Source: Nitrososphaera sp. UBA210 (GTDB taxonomy: Archaea > Thermoproteota > Nitrososphaeria > Nitrososphaerales > Nitrososphaeraceae). From it: DNA of 6,725 bases. Made by a program: the position numbers and the translations under genes. Each line of letters starts with the position of its first letter. Position 1 is the first letter of the stretch. Shown piece by piece: positions 1-5,228 of this stretch. The stretch is from NCBI GenBank assembly GCA_002494895.1, contig DADA01000076.1, positions 1 to 6,725 on the forward strand, in the 5' to 3' direction. The notes beneath the pieces were generated by a model. That model was not told where the DNA came from. It worked only from the letters and a program-made list of their open reading frames with translations, and did no database searches.

Positions 1-482
1 GGATCTTCCGACGAAATGGTTGTAGTATCTTGCAACAGTCGCTTTCTACTTTCGATCATATTCCTAATTTCGTATTCATCCCGCGGAGCAGTTCGCAATA
101 TTCTGATCGCAGCCTTGTAACCTCTCGCAACGGCTGCGGTTGGTCGCTTGCCCTTAAGAAATCTGGCTAGGTGTCCAACGCGTCTTTCGATTACCTTTTC
201 AAGATAATTTGTGCAATCGAGATCATGCATCCTTCGTAAGATGCCTATGGTGAACAATTCGCCAATGTTGGTCAGAGAGTAGTCATCAAGGTCATCGTTC
301 GAAGATAGGAAACCCTCTAGAATTCGACGTAAATGTTTGGTATCGGCACGAGATTGTTCATTTACTACGGTTATTTCGTCGTTCTCGATCGAGATAGAGG
401 CACGAGATGACATGCTTGAGGACAATAGAAATCGATAGAGACGATCGGCAAGCTCGATGTCACCCGCAGAGCTGATGAGCAT
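1..482 (-). CDS. Hypothetical protein, C-terminus cut by window edge
   Basis: Reading the minus strand from the ATG at 480-482, the frame stays open for 160 codons to the window edge, so the C-terminus is missing. I do not recognise the family. Residues 8-20 (DIELADRLYRFLL) look like a helix. Residues 28-40 (ASISIENDEITVV) look like two short strands, followed by helix TKHLRRILEGFL (48-59). A basic helical stretch with GKRPTAAVARGYKAAIR (111-127) follows. This strand-then-helix layout faintly recalls Pcc1-like folds, but that is a guess. The frame is open for 14 further codons upstream of the ATG and there encodes K-C-L-I-C-G, a CxxCG metal-knuckle-like motif, yet contains no ATG, GTG or TTG start. 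The true N-terminus may therefore be disrupted (see the 31-codon ORF upstream). Codon choice is more AT-rich than in the genes right of 1391. Confidence 0.6.
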   Translation of the reverse strand, partial: MLISSAGDIELADRLYRFLLSSSMSSRASISIENDEITVVNEQSRADTKHLRRILEGFLSSNDDLDDYSLTNIGELFTIGILRRMHDLDCTNYLEKVIERRVGHLARFLKGKRPTAAVARGYKAAIRILRTAPRDEYEIRNMIESRKRLLQDTTTISSED

Positions 483-514
483 GTTCGCTTGATCATACCC
501 TGCTGACCCACAAA

Positions 515-610
515 TTAAGCATTTTTAGGCAAAAAAGGAGCGAAACGCCGCGACAACCTACCTGCGCCCAGAAGTAAAATGCTCAACCATGCTATCCAAA
601 CAAGTATCAT
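515..610 (-). CDS. Possible 31-residue single-span membrane peptide, or frameshifted N-terminus of the next gene
   Basis: An ATG at 608-610 opens 31 codons ending in TAA at 515-517. The peptide starts MILVWIAWLSILLLGAG, a convincing single hydrophobic segment, followed by a basic anchor RLSRR and FAPFLPKNA. Hydrophobic core then arginines is what a small inner-membrane protein looks like, oriented with the basic end inside. Alternatively it is the N-terminus of the downstream partial gene: its last codons run through an A5 tract (522-526) where a one-base slip would continue directly into the CxxCG reading frame and then into the 1-482 protein. No strong TATA box lies at the usual distance; GTATAG near 641-648 is the best candidate and is slightly too far. 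The ORF is short enough to occur by chance. Confidence 0.3.
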   Translation of the reverse strand: MILVWIAWLSILLLGAGRLSRRFAPFLPKNA

Positions 611-646
611 ACCAGAACCGAATAGACGGGTTTGAGAGACTCTATA

Positions 647-901
647 CTAGCGCAATTGTGCGTTGGCTAGTTCGCGTATCTGCCAGTGAATTTCTTGCAT
701 GACAAGATTAGTAGAACTTTCGCCAAGCATTGTTTCTAATGCCACCTGCAAGTCTTCCAAGGTGAAAGAGTTATCGTGTAGCTCTATGTCAAATTCGCGC
801 CGCAAATGGTCTTTCAAGACATTAAACAAAGGCTCGCCTAGCGTGAAAAGTACCGAATTGACAGCCCTGGTCTTGTAGGCCTCGATCTGCGGGCGAGACA
901 T
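647..901 (-). CDS. Small NitrOD5-like thaumarchaeal protein
   Basis: This 84-residue ORF starts at ATG 899-901 and stops at TAG 647-649. The pattern A-x-x-S-V-L-F-T-L-GE (13-23), a middle helix with an acidic 'FDIELHDNSFTLEDLQVALETMLGES' type layout (37-62) and a C-terminal amphipathic helix resembles small single-domain proteins common in thaumarchaea that are annotated as NitrOD5 (Nitrosopumilus output domain 5). That domain also occurs as the output part of thaumarchaeal signalling proteins; no enzymatic activity is established for it. There is no membrane segment and there are no cysteines, so a soluble, probably helical, small regulatory or adaptor protein is likely. A TATA-like element lies about 31 bp upstream, giving an almost leaderless transcript, and three phased TGTGCA-type sites lie just behind it. 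The family assignment rests on remembered pattern only. Confidence 0.65.
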   Translation of the reverse strand: MSRPQIEAYKTRAVNSVLFTLGEPLFNVLKDHLRREFDIELHDNSFTLEDLQVALETMLGESSTNLVMQEIHWQIRELANAQLR

Positions 902-925
902 GGAATAATCAAATATGGCATGGCA

Positions 926-939
926 CTTAAGATTTATGT
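926..939 (-). promoter_or_regulatory. TATA-like box for the NitrOD5-like gene
   Basis: On the minus strand the sequence reads ACATAAATCTTAAG. Its centre is about 31 bp before the ATG at 901, compatible with an archaeal TBP site and a 5' leader of a few bases. Confidence 0.4.
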
Positions 940-952
940 CATTTCAGAGTCA

Positions 953-979
953 TGTGCATTCTCTGCACAGGTTTGCACA
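953..979. repeat. Phased TGTGCA/TGCACA cluster, candidate operator
   Basis: TGTGCA (953-958) is followed by 5 bp, TGCACA (964-969), 4 bp, and TGCACA again (974-979). The first two form a perfect 6-bp inverted repeat and the last two a direct repeat. Start-to-start spacings of 11 and 10 bp place all three on one face of the helix, as expected for a dimeric or cooperative DNA-binding protein. The cluster sits immediately upstream of the minus-strand TATA box at 926-939. Confidence 0.4.
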
Positions 980-1073
980 CAAAAGCATACGCAAGTTGCT
1001 ATAAAAGCGCGGCTATTATGTAAAACTTGGATAAATTAATAGGCTAAACTGTTATCTATTGCATCAGGCAGAA

Positions 1074-1082
1074 CAAAAAATA
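1074..1082 (-). terminator. Oligo-U terminator of RNase P RNA
   Basis: Directly after the 3' strand of the P1 helix the minus strand reads TATTTTTTG. A short T-run after a stem is the usual archaeal termination signal and fits the end of the rnpB transcript. Confidence 0.5.
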
Positions 1083-1370
1083 GTGCGTGCCAGCCGTAAC
1101 CCTCCTTCTGTTTTAGGCGGGATTCCGCTGAGCAGCCAACCTGAGCAAGTGCAGGACCATAAGCTCTGTTTGGCCTTGCTCCACCCGGGTCGGCAGTTTC
1201 ATTCCAGTATCAGAAACCTCAGGCTACGCGCCATCACCGTATCACTCTGACTGGATTTCTTTTCTGTTCCGTGGCCAGCCGTCTCCGGCTAATTATCGCT
1301 AATTCGGGTGCCTGCAGTGAGGGAGGAGTTTCCTCTCTTTCGAGTGACCCGCTCACTGGCTCGCAGACAC
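1081..1370 (-). ncRNA. rnpB: RNase P RNA (archaeal type)
   Basis: This is the catalytic RNA of ribonuclease P, which removes the 5' leader from pre-tRNAs together with protein subunits. It is recognised directly from conserved regions. CR-I reads GAGGAAACUCC (1325-1335). CR-V reads ACAGAAGGAGGGUUACGGC (about 1094-1112). CR-IV contains GCAAGGCCAAACAG (about 1166-1179), and UGAAAC followed by the CCCGGG-containing P12 strand lies at about 1185-1202. CR-I and CR-V form the pseudoknot helix P4: 1322-1329 pairs with 1099-1105, leaving U1327 bulged, the hallmark bulged uridine. P1 forms from 1356-1365 with 1084-1093 around one A-A mismatch. A hairpin AGCCG-GAGA-CGGCU at 1277-1290 is a GNRA-capped P9-like arm. 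Length of about 290 nt is normal for archaea. A TATA box lies about 25 bp upstream and a U-run follows. The ends are estimates good to about 5-10 nt. A 63-codon plus-strand ORF across this region is spurious. Confidence 0.93.
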
Positions 1371-1386
1371 CACTTGCGTCCATTTG

Positions 1387-1394
1387 TTATTTAA
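1387..1394 (-). promoter_or_regulatory. TATA box of rnpB, overlapping the tsr3 stop codon
   Basis: The minus strand reads TTAAATAA. Its centre (about 1390) lies about 22-25 bp before the expected 5' end of RNase P RNA (about 1365-1368). The first TAA within it (1391-1393) is the stop codon of tsr3, so the rnpB core promoter overlaps the end of the upstream gene. Confidence 0.65.
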
Positions 1395-1897
1395 CCTAGC
1401 TGCGGAAAGTACTCGCGCTCGATAATTGCGACCTGCTCTGCAGTATCGGCAACAGAGTACTCCTTCAACGGGTCTGAATTTAGCTCCAGAAACGTGTGCC
1501 CCCACTTGAACTTGTTCACTATTTCCGTCGCCATGTTGCGCTCGCCTAGTATGTAAAGCGCGCCGGCCAGAGCCTCCGCGCTTGACAGCTTGCCCAGCTT
1601 TGAATAGTTTACCGGATTTGCCGCGAGCAGCGCCGGCATCCTCCTTCCGATTCCCCTGGTGACCATACGCTGCTGCTTGAGGACATCGTCGGCTTTCTCC
1701 CACGAACAGTCAATCGCGCAGACGGAATCTGCGATCCGCGAGTCGTTCCTCAGGACCGGTAGGCCCGAAAAGGGATTGAGCATGATGGTATTTTTGCCGA
1801 TGAACCTTACCTGTTCGGCGAGGCGGAACTTTACCAATTTTGCTGCCGTGCACTTGGACGGGTCGTCCTGCCTCAGCATGAGTACGAGAGGCTTCAA
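1391..1897 (-). CDS. tsr3: Tsr3, SSU rRNA aminocarboxypropyltransferase
   Basis: Tsr3 transfers the 3-amino-3-carboxypropyl group of S-adenosylmethionine onto N1-methylpseudouridine in helix 31 of small-subunit rRNA, the last step after Nep1 methylation; it acts on ribosome precursors in the cytoplasm. Family motifs in the 168-residue form are DDPSKCTAAKL (11-21), LNPF (40-43), DCSW (63-66), RRMPALLAANPVNY (85-98), KLSSAEALAGALYILG (103-118) and FKWGHTFLELN (130-140). The frame is open to a TTG at 1955-1957 (188 residues), but I prefer the TTG at 1895-1897. It gives a protein starting M-K-P-L-V-L right before the DDPxxC motif, as I recall for crenarchaeal Tsr3; it has GGAG six bases upstream; and a TATA-like CTTTAAT lies about 28 bp before it. 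The 188-residue start would overlap the divergent promoter and sit 2 bp from the helicase start. rnpB follows, so this is an RNA-maturation neighbourhood. Confidence 0.9.
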   Translation of the reverse strand: MKPLVLMLRQDDPSKCTAAKLVKFRLAEQVRFIGKNTIMLNPFSGLPVLRNDSRIADSVCAIDCSWEKADDVLKQQRMVTRGIGRRMPALLAANPVNYSKLGKLSSAEALAGALYILGERNMATEIVNKFKWGHTFLELNSDPLKEYSVADTAEQVAIIEREYFPQLG

Positions 1898-1921
1898 TGA
1901 GTACTCCAGGAGATCAAGATC

Positions 1922-1936
1922 ATTAAAGTTTTTATT
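1922..1936. promoter_or_regulatory. Back-to-back TATA boxes of tsr3 and the helicase gene
   Basis: Plus-strand TTTTTATT (1929-1936) is centred 27 bp before the helicase GTG at 1960. Abutting it, minus-strand TTTAAT (1923-1928) is centred about 28 bp before the tsr3 TTG at 1897. Both distances suit leaderless archaeal transcripts. The boxes touch, so two TBP molecules could hardly bind at once, implying competition between the two directions. Confidence 0.5.
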
Positions 1937-1959
1937 CGATTTGGCTTCAGCTTCCAAAC

Positions 1960-3264
1960 GTGCCGCCAGCCATCTCTAGCCTCAGATTTCCATTCCAGCT
2001 GAAAAAAGACCAGGTAGAGGCGGCAGAGGCATGGATCCAGAACGGGTGCCGGGGCTCGGTCATATTTAGCACCGGTACGGGCAAGACAGAGATTGCTTTC
2101 GAGTGCGCTAGGAGGGCTGCGATGGCGTCTGGCAAGGATCATTTCATGGTCTTGTATCTGGTACCGAGGATAGTCCTGATAGAGCAGAACGTGAAGCGCC
2201 TGCGCAGCTATGCTGTTCCGGAGGAACATATCGGAGTCTACTATGGCGAGCGAAAGGACGTCAGAGAAATAACTATCAGCACGTACCAGAGTGCGATCAA
2301 CGACTTTCAGCTGATAAAGAATTCCGACATGGTGGTTCTGGACGAAGTGCACCTTGCGAGCGAGTCAGCAGTAGAGTATGACAGGATATTTGACGTAATT
2401 GTCGAAGATCCCCGAAAAGCCATCCTCGGGCTGACCGCAACGATAAACGAAAAGGATCCGAAATATCATACGATCCTCACGGTTGCGCCGCCAGTGAAGA
2501 AATACATGATAAAGGATGCCGTCAGCGACGGCAGGCTGGCGCAACCAGTCGTATTGCCGGTAGAAGTAGATTTTACTCTTGAGGAGAGAAAGACCTACGA
2601 CGAGGCGAGTGGGAGCATAAAGGAAATTTCGAGAAAGTTGCAGACCTATGATCCCGCGAGAATGACCAAGATACTGATGCGTGGGGGAGCTCGGGCCTCG
2701 CTTGCAAAGACATGGTTCGCCCATGTCCGCAAGCGGAGGGAATTGCTGAGCAGCACACGTCAAAAGCTGGCAAAGACAGTCGAACTTGTCAGAATGCATC
2801 CCGGCGAGCGGATAATGATTTTTAGCGAGACCATAGACTCTATCCAGCAGCTAAAGGGCCTGTTAGGCGAATCGGGGATAGAGGCCCGGACCATACATAA
2901 CGCGGTAAAGGCCAGGGAACGCAAAGAGATCCTAGAGACCTGGGGCCGTGACTACTTTCCGCTGCTCTCTGTCCACACGCTTGAAATAGGCTACGACGTG
3001 CCGGTCGTTGGGATCGCCATCATTATCGCAAGCACTTCCAACATGAACCAGGTCGCCCAGAGAATTGGCAGGGTGGTGAGAAAAGTCGACGGAAAGGACC
3101 AGGCCCTTGTATACGTCGTCTATGTGCGCGACACAAAGGACGACAACGTCCTTCGCGTGGTAAGGGCATCGATTGAAAAGCAGGGTGAAAGGCCAGTGCG
3201 TGAGGCGAGGAGCCGAGGCAGGCGCCCCTCCCAAAGCCAGAAGAAGATTACAAAGTTTTCATAG
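1960..3264 (+). CDS. XPB/Rad25-like superfamily 2 DNA helicase
   Basis: This 434-residue ATP-dependent helicase or translocase has all core SF2 motifs in order: Walker A STGTGKTE (37-44), Ia VPR (68-70), DEVH box (128-131), TAT motif III (159-161), IMIFSET (285-291), motif V HTLEIGYDVP (339-348) and the arginine-finger motif QRIGRVVR (367-374). Domain 1 is ResIII-like and domain 2 Helicase_C-like. Between them, about residues 205-275 form a charged, probably coiled insert in the place where XPB proteins carry a thumb-like element. Length and the single-arginine-rich motif VI fit archaeal XPB-type repair helicases better than reverse gyrase or Hel308; a restriction-type helicase is the alternative. 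The C-terminus (405-434) is basic and ends in QKKITKFS (427-434), matching a PCNA-interacting peptide. The GTG start fits a TATA box 27 bp upstream and no RBS. Its last 6 bp overlap the end of a convergent gene for a nuclease-like protein. Confidence 0.85.
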   Translation: MPPAISSLRFPFQLKKDQVEAAEAWIQNGCRGSVIFSTGTGKTEIAFECARRAAMASGKDHFMVLYLVPRIVLIEQNVKRLRSYAVPEEHIGVYYGERKDVREITISTYQSAINDFQLIKNSDMVVLDEVHLASESAVEYDRIFDVIVEDPRKAILGLTATINEKDPKYHTILTVAPPVKKYMIKDAVSDGRLAQPVVLPVEVDFTLEERKTYDEASGSIKEISRKLQTYDPARMTKILMRGGARASLAKTWFAHVRKRRELLSSTRQKLAKTVELVRMHPGERIMIFSETIDSIQQLKGLLGESGIEARTIHNAVKARERKEILETWGRDYFPLLSVHTLEIGYDVPVVGIAIIIASTSNMNQVAQRIGRVVRKVDGKDQALVYVVYVRDTKDDNVLRVVRASIEKQGERPVREARSRGRRPSQSQKKITKFS

Positions 3265-3918
3265 TCCCGGCATTCCGGCAGACATCATGCCCCCTGCCTG
3301 CTCGAAATACGAGTCGACATCCATTTCGAAAACCTTGCTGGCATCAATGTTGATTATGTATATCATGTGGAGCCGGGCGTTTAGTATCTCATCCTCGACG
3401 ACTGGCGGGTTCTTGTAGTAAGCGTCGCAGAGCTGCTTTACCTGCTTTATCTCCGCAGGCCGCCTGTCCCGGGGCGGACGCCTGAAAAGGCCGGGTATCG
3501 GGAGCATGCTGACAGGGGGCGTGGCAAGAACGAACTGGTTTGCATACTTGCTGTAGCGCGCTATTTTGCTTGCTATCCTTGCGGAATAATACGAAAGCGG
3601 GTCCAGCGCATGTTCTGGGGGGATGAACCCGGTTTCAATTTCTACTATCGCAACGCCATCCCCTTTTTCGGCATAAACGTCGCAAATCAAAATATCAGTA
3701 AGCTGCTTTTCAACGTCTACCCTGTACCCGTACCGTATGAGGTGTTTTGCGCATACCAGCTCCATTGCAGAGTGGTTTATCTTTACCAGGTTTCGCTGGT
3801 AGAGGCTGATAAGCCTGTTTTTTACAAAGTCCATCCTTTCCACAATGTCAGCCGGCTCGCCATCAGACATCCTGTCAGAGAGCGAGGTAACGTCGGCAAC
3901 AAAGCGCGGTAGATCCAA
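3259..3918 (-). CDS. Unrecognised protein, possible PD-(D/E)xK-like fold
   Basis: This 219-residue protein matches no family I can name. The middle resembles the core of PD-(D/E)xK nucleases: helix with E53 (SAMELVCAKHLIRYGYRV, 50-67), strand D75-ILICDV, strand VAIVEIETG (89-97), a lysine-containing helix ARIASKIARYSKYA (113-126), then strand QFVLATPP (128-135). The catalytic D75...E93-x-E95 has Glu where the usual lysine stands, so it is either a variant active site or an inactive structural relative. The C-terminus has a Met/Gly-rich tail. The start is a TTG at 3916-3918, 29 bp after a TTTAAA box, suggesting a leaderless message; ATGs at codons 17 and 29 are alternatives. It is tail-to-tail with, and overlaps, the XPB-like helicase. 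Archaeal XPB usually partners with the nuclease Bax1; this is not a Bax1 (DUF790) protein, but the analogy makes a repair link worth testing. Confidence 0.8.
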   Translation of the reverse strand: MDLPRFVADVTSLSDRMSDGEPADIVERMDFVKNRLISLYQRNLVKINHSAMELVCAKHLIRYGYRVDVEKQLTDILICDVYAEKGDGVAIVEIETGFIPPEHALDPLSYYSARIASKIARYSKYANQFVLATPPVSMLPIPGLFRRPPRDRRPAEIKQVKQLCDAYYKNPPVVEDEILNARLHMIYIINIDASKVFEMDVDSYFEQAGGMMSAGMPGL

Positions 3919-3944
3919 ACGAGCACTATACCCTGCAAACGGGC

Positions 3945-3950
3945 TTTAAA
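3945..3950 (-). promoter_or_regulatory. TATA box of the nuclease-like gene
   Basis: TTTAAA is centred 29 bp before the TTG at 3918 on the minus strand. It supports that start and a leaderless or near-leaderless transcript. Confidence 0.5.
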
Positions 3951-3973
3951 GTTGATGCCGCTATTGAGAAACA

Positions 3974-3983
3974 TTAAAAATTA
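3974..3983 (+). promoter_or_regulatory. TATA box of 3-hydroxybutyryl-CoA dehydrogenase
   Basis: TTAAAAATTA is centred about 31 bp before the ATG at 4010 in the 91-bp divergent intergenic region. Transcription would begin a few bases before the ATG. Confidence 0.55.
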
Positions 3984-4009
3984 GCCGGCCCGGTACGCAC
4001 GTCTATAGA

Positions 4010-5173
4010 ATGTCATCGTCTTCGCTTTTCTCTTCAATCGAAAAAATAACGGTTCTTGGATCGGGAGTCATGGGACACGGAATCGCCCAGGTGTCCGCCA
4101 TGGCAGGCTACAATGTCAGGCTCCGCGACATAGAACAGTCCTTTCTTGACAAGGCGATGGAGAAAATAAGGTGGTCGCTTAACAAGCTGGTCGAAAAGCA
4201 GAAGCTCTCGCAGCCGGATGCAGACGCGATATTTTCGAGAATTACGCCAATAGTAGACCTGAAGCAGGCATTGAAGGATACCGACCTTCTTATCGAGGCG
4301 GTGCCGGAGGACATGAATCTCAAGAAGAAAGTCTATTCAGAGGTCGATTCGTTTGCAGAGGAAAAGACGCTGTACGCGTCCAACACCAGCACGCTCCCGA
4401 TTACAGAGATGGCGTCGCTTACCGGCAGGCCGGATCGCTTCATAGGTCTCCATTTCTTTAACCCGCCGCAGCTGATGCCGCTGGTGGAGGTTATTCCCGG
4501 CGGCCGGACCGACCAGTCGATGGTGGATGTAGCCATGAGCTTTGTTCAAAAGGTGGGCAAGCAGCCGGTCCTCTGCAGAAAGGACGTTGCTGGATTTATC
4601 GTAAACCGCGTCTTTATTCCGCTCGTTCATGAAGCAGTGTACTGCCAGGAAAGAGACGGCGTGACGATGACAGAGATCGATTCTGCAGTAAAGTTCAGGA
4701 TGTCCTTTCCAATGGGGATATTCGAGCTTGCAGACTATACGGGCATGGATGTCATTCACAAGGCCACATGGGAGATGCACTCCCGCGATTCCAAGGTTAT
4801 CAATCCACATCCGAAGATAAAGCAACTCTTTGAAGAGAAAAATCTAGGGCAAAAGACGGGTAAGGGCTTTTACGAGTACAAGGGGGAAAAGTACGAGCGC
4901 ATAAACCTGACCGAGGAGCAGGCCGCAAGGTACAGCCCGATCAAGCTGCTCGCAGTGGCTGCCAACAATGCCGCCTGGCTAATCTCAAATAATGTCTGCA
5001 GCAGGCAGGACATGGAAAAGGCGCTGAAGCTCGGCATGGGACTAAAGAGGGAGCTCTTTGCGACGGCCGAGGATTTCGGGGTCGAGAATATCGTGAAGAC
5101 GCTGCGTGAAATGTCGTCAAAGTATGGTTCGTTCTATTCGCCTGATGAATATCTAGTCAACTATCGAGCCTAG
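4010..5173 (+). CDS. hbd: 3-hydroxybutyryl-CoA dehydrogenase (3-hydroxyacyl-CoA dehydrogenase family)
   Basis: The enzyme oxidises (S)-3-hydroxybutyryl-CoA to acetoacetyl-CoA with NAD+. In thaumarchaea this is a late step of the 3-hydroxypropionate/4-hydroxybutyrate CO2-fixation cycle, after crotonyl-CoA hydratase and before the thiolase that yields two acetyl-CoA. The N-terminal Rossmann fold has GSGVMG (17-22) and an acidic D40 at the end of strand 2, which favours NAD+ over NADP+. The catalytic set is present: S127 in SNTST, H148 in GLHFFNPP, E160 twelve residues later, and N199 in FIVNR. The helical C-terminal 3HCDH domain follows (about 195-290, ending GKGFYEYK), then about 95 more residues. 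At 387 residues it is longer than the roughly 280-residue bacterial enzyme and matches the long archaeal form. It lacks the enoyl-CoA hydratase fusion seen in some relatives. It stands alone, with its own TATA box. Substrate chain length cannot be read from sequence, so the pathway role is inferred from host and family. Confidence 0.92.
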   Translation: MSSSSLFSSIEKITVLGSGVMGHGIAQVSAMAGYNVRLRDIEQSFLDKAMEKIRWSLNKLVEKQKLSQPDADAIFSRITPIVDLKQALKDTDLLIEAVPEDMNLKKKVYSEVDSFAEEKTLYASNTSTLPITEMASLTGRPDRFIGLHFFNPPQLMPLVEVIPGGRTDQSMVDVAMSFVQKVGKQPVLCRKDVAGFIVNRVFIPLVHEAVYCQERDGVTMTEIDSAVKFRMSFPMGIFELADYTGMDVIHKATWEMHSRDSKVINPHPKIKQLFEEKNLGQKTGKGFYEYKGEKYERINLTEEQAARYSPIKLLAVAANNAAWLISNNVCSRQDMEKALKLGMGLKRELFATAEDFGVENIVKTLREMSSKYGSFYSPDEYLVNYRA

Positions 5174-5201
5174 GCTATTCTAAAAACATTAGGAGAAAGT
5201 C

Positions 5202-5207
5202 TTAAAT
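5202..5207 (+). promoter_or_regulatory. TATA box of an uncharacterised transcription unit
   Basis: TTAAAT, preceded by a purine-rich BRE-like GAAAG, is centred about 25 bp before G5229. A transcript would start at about 5228-5229, exactly at a GTG codon. This is the same geometry as the recognised genes in this window. Confidence 0.45.
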
Positions 5208-5213
5208 GCTTTC

Positions 5214-5223
5214 CATGCGCATG
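5214..5223. repeat. Perfect 10-bp palindrome, candidate operator
   Basis: CATGCGCATG lies between the TATA box (5202-5207) and the predicted transcription start (5229). A protein bound here would block the start site, so it reads as a repressor site; no regulator can be named. Confidence 0.35.
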
Positions 5224-5228
5224 ATAGG

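Noticed and set aside
1059..1250. 63-codon plus-strand ORF
   Set aside because: It lies antisense to the RNase P RNA, has no TATA box at the right distance, and has an unremarkable composition.
1894..2352. 152-codon minus-strand ORF inside the helicase gene
   Set aside because: Shadow of the helicase coding frame, which carries all SF2 motifs.
4337..4825. 162-codon minus-strand ORF inside the dehydrogenase gene
   Set aside because: Shadow frame of an intact, well-recognised enzyme; no family features.
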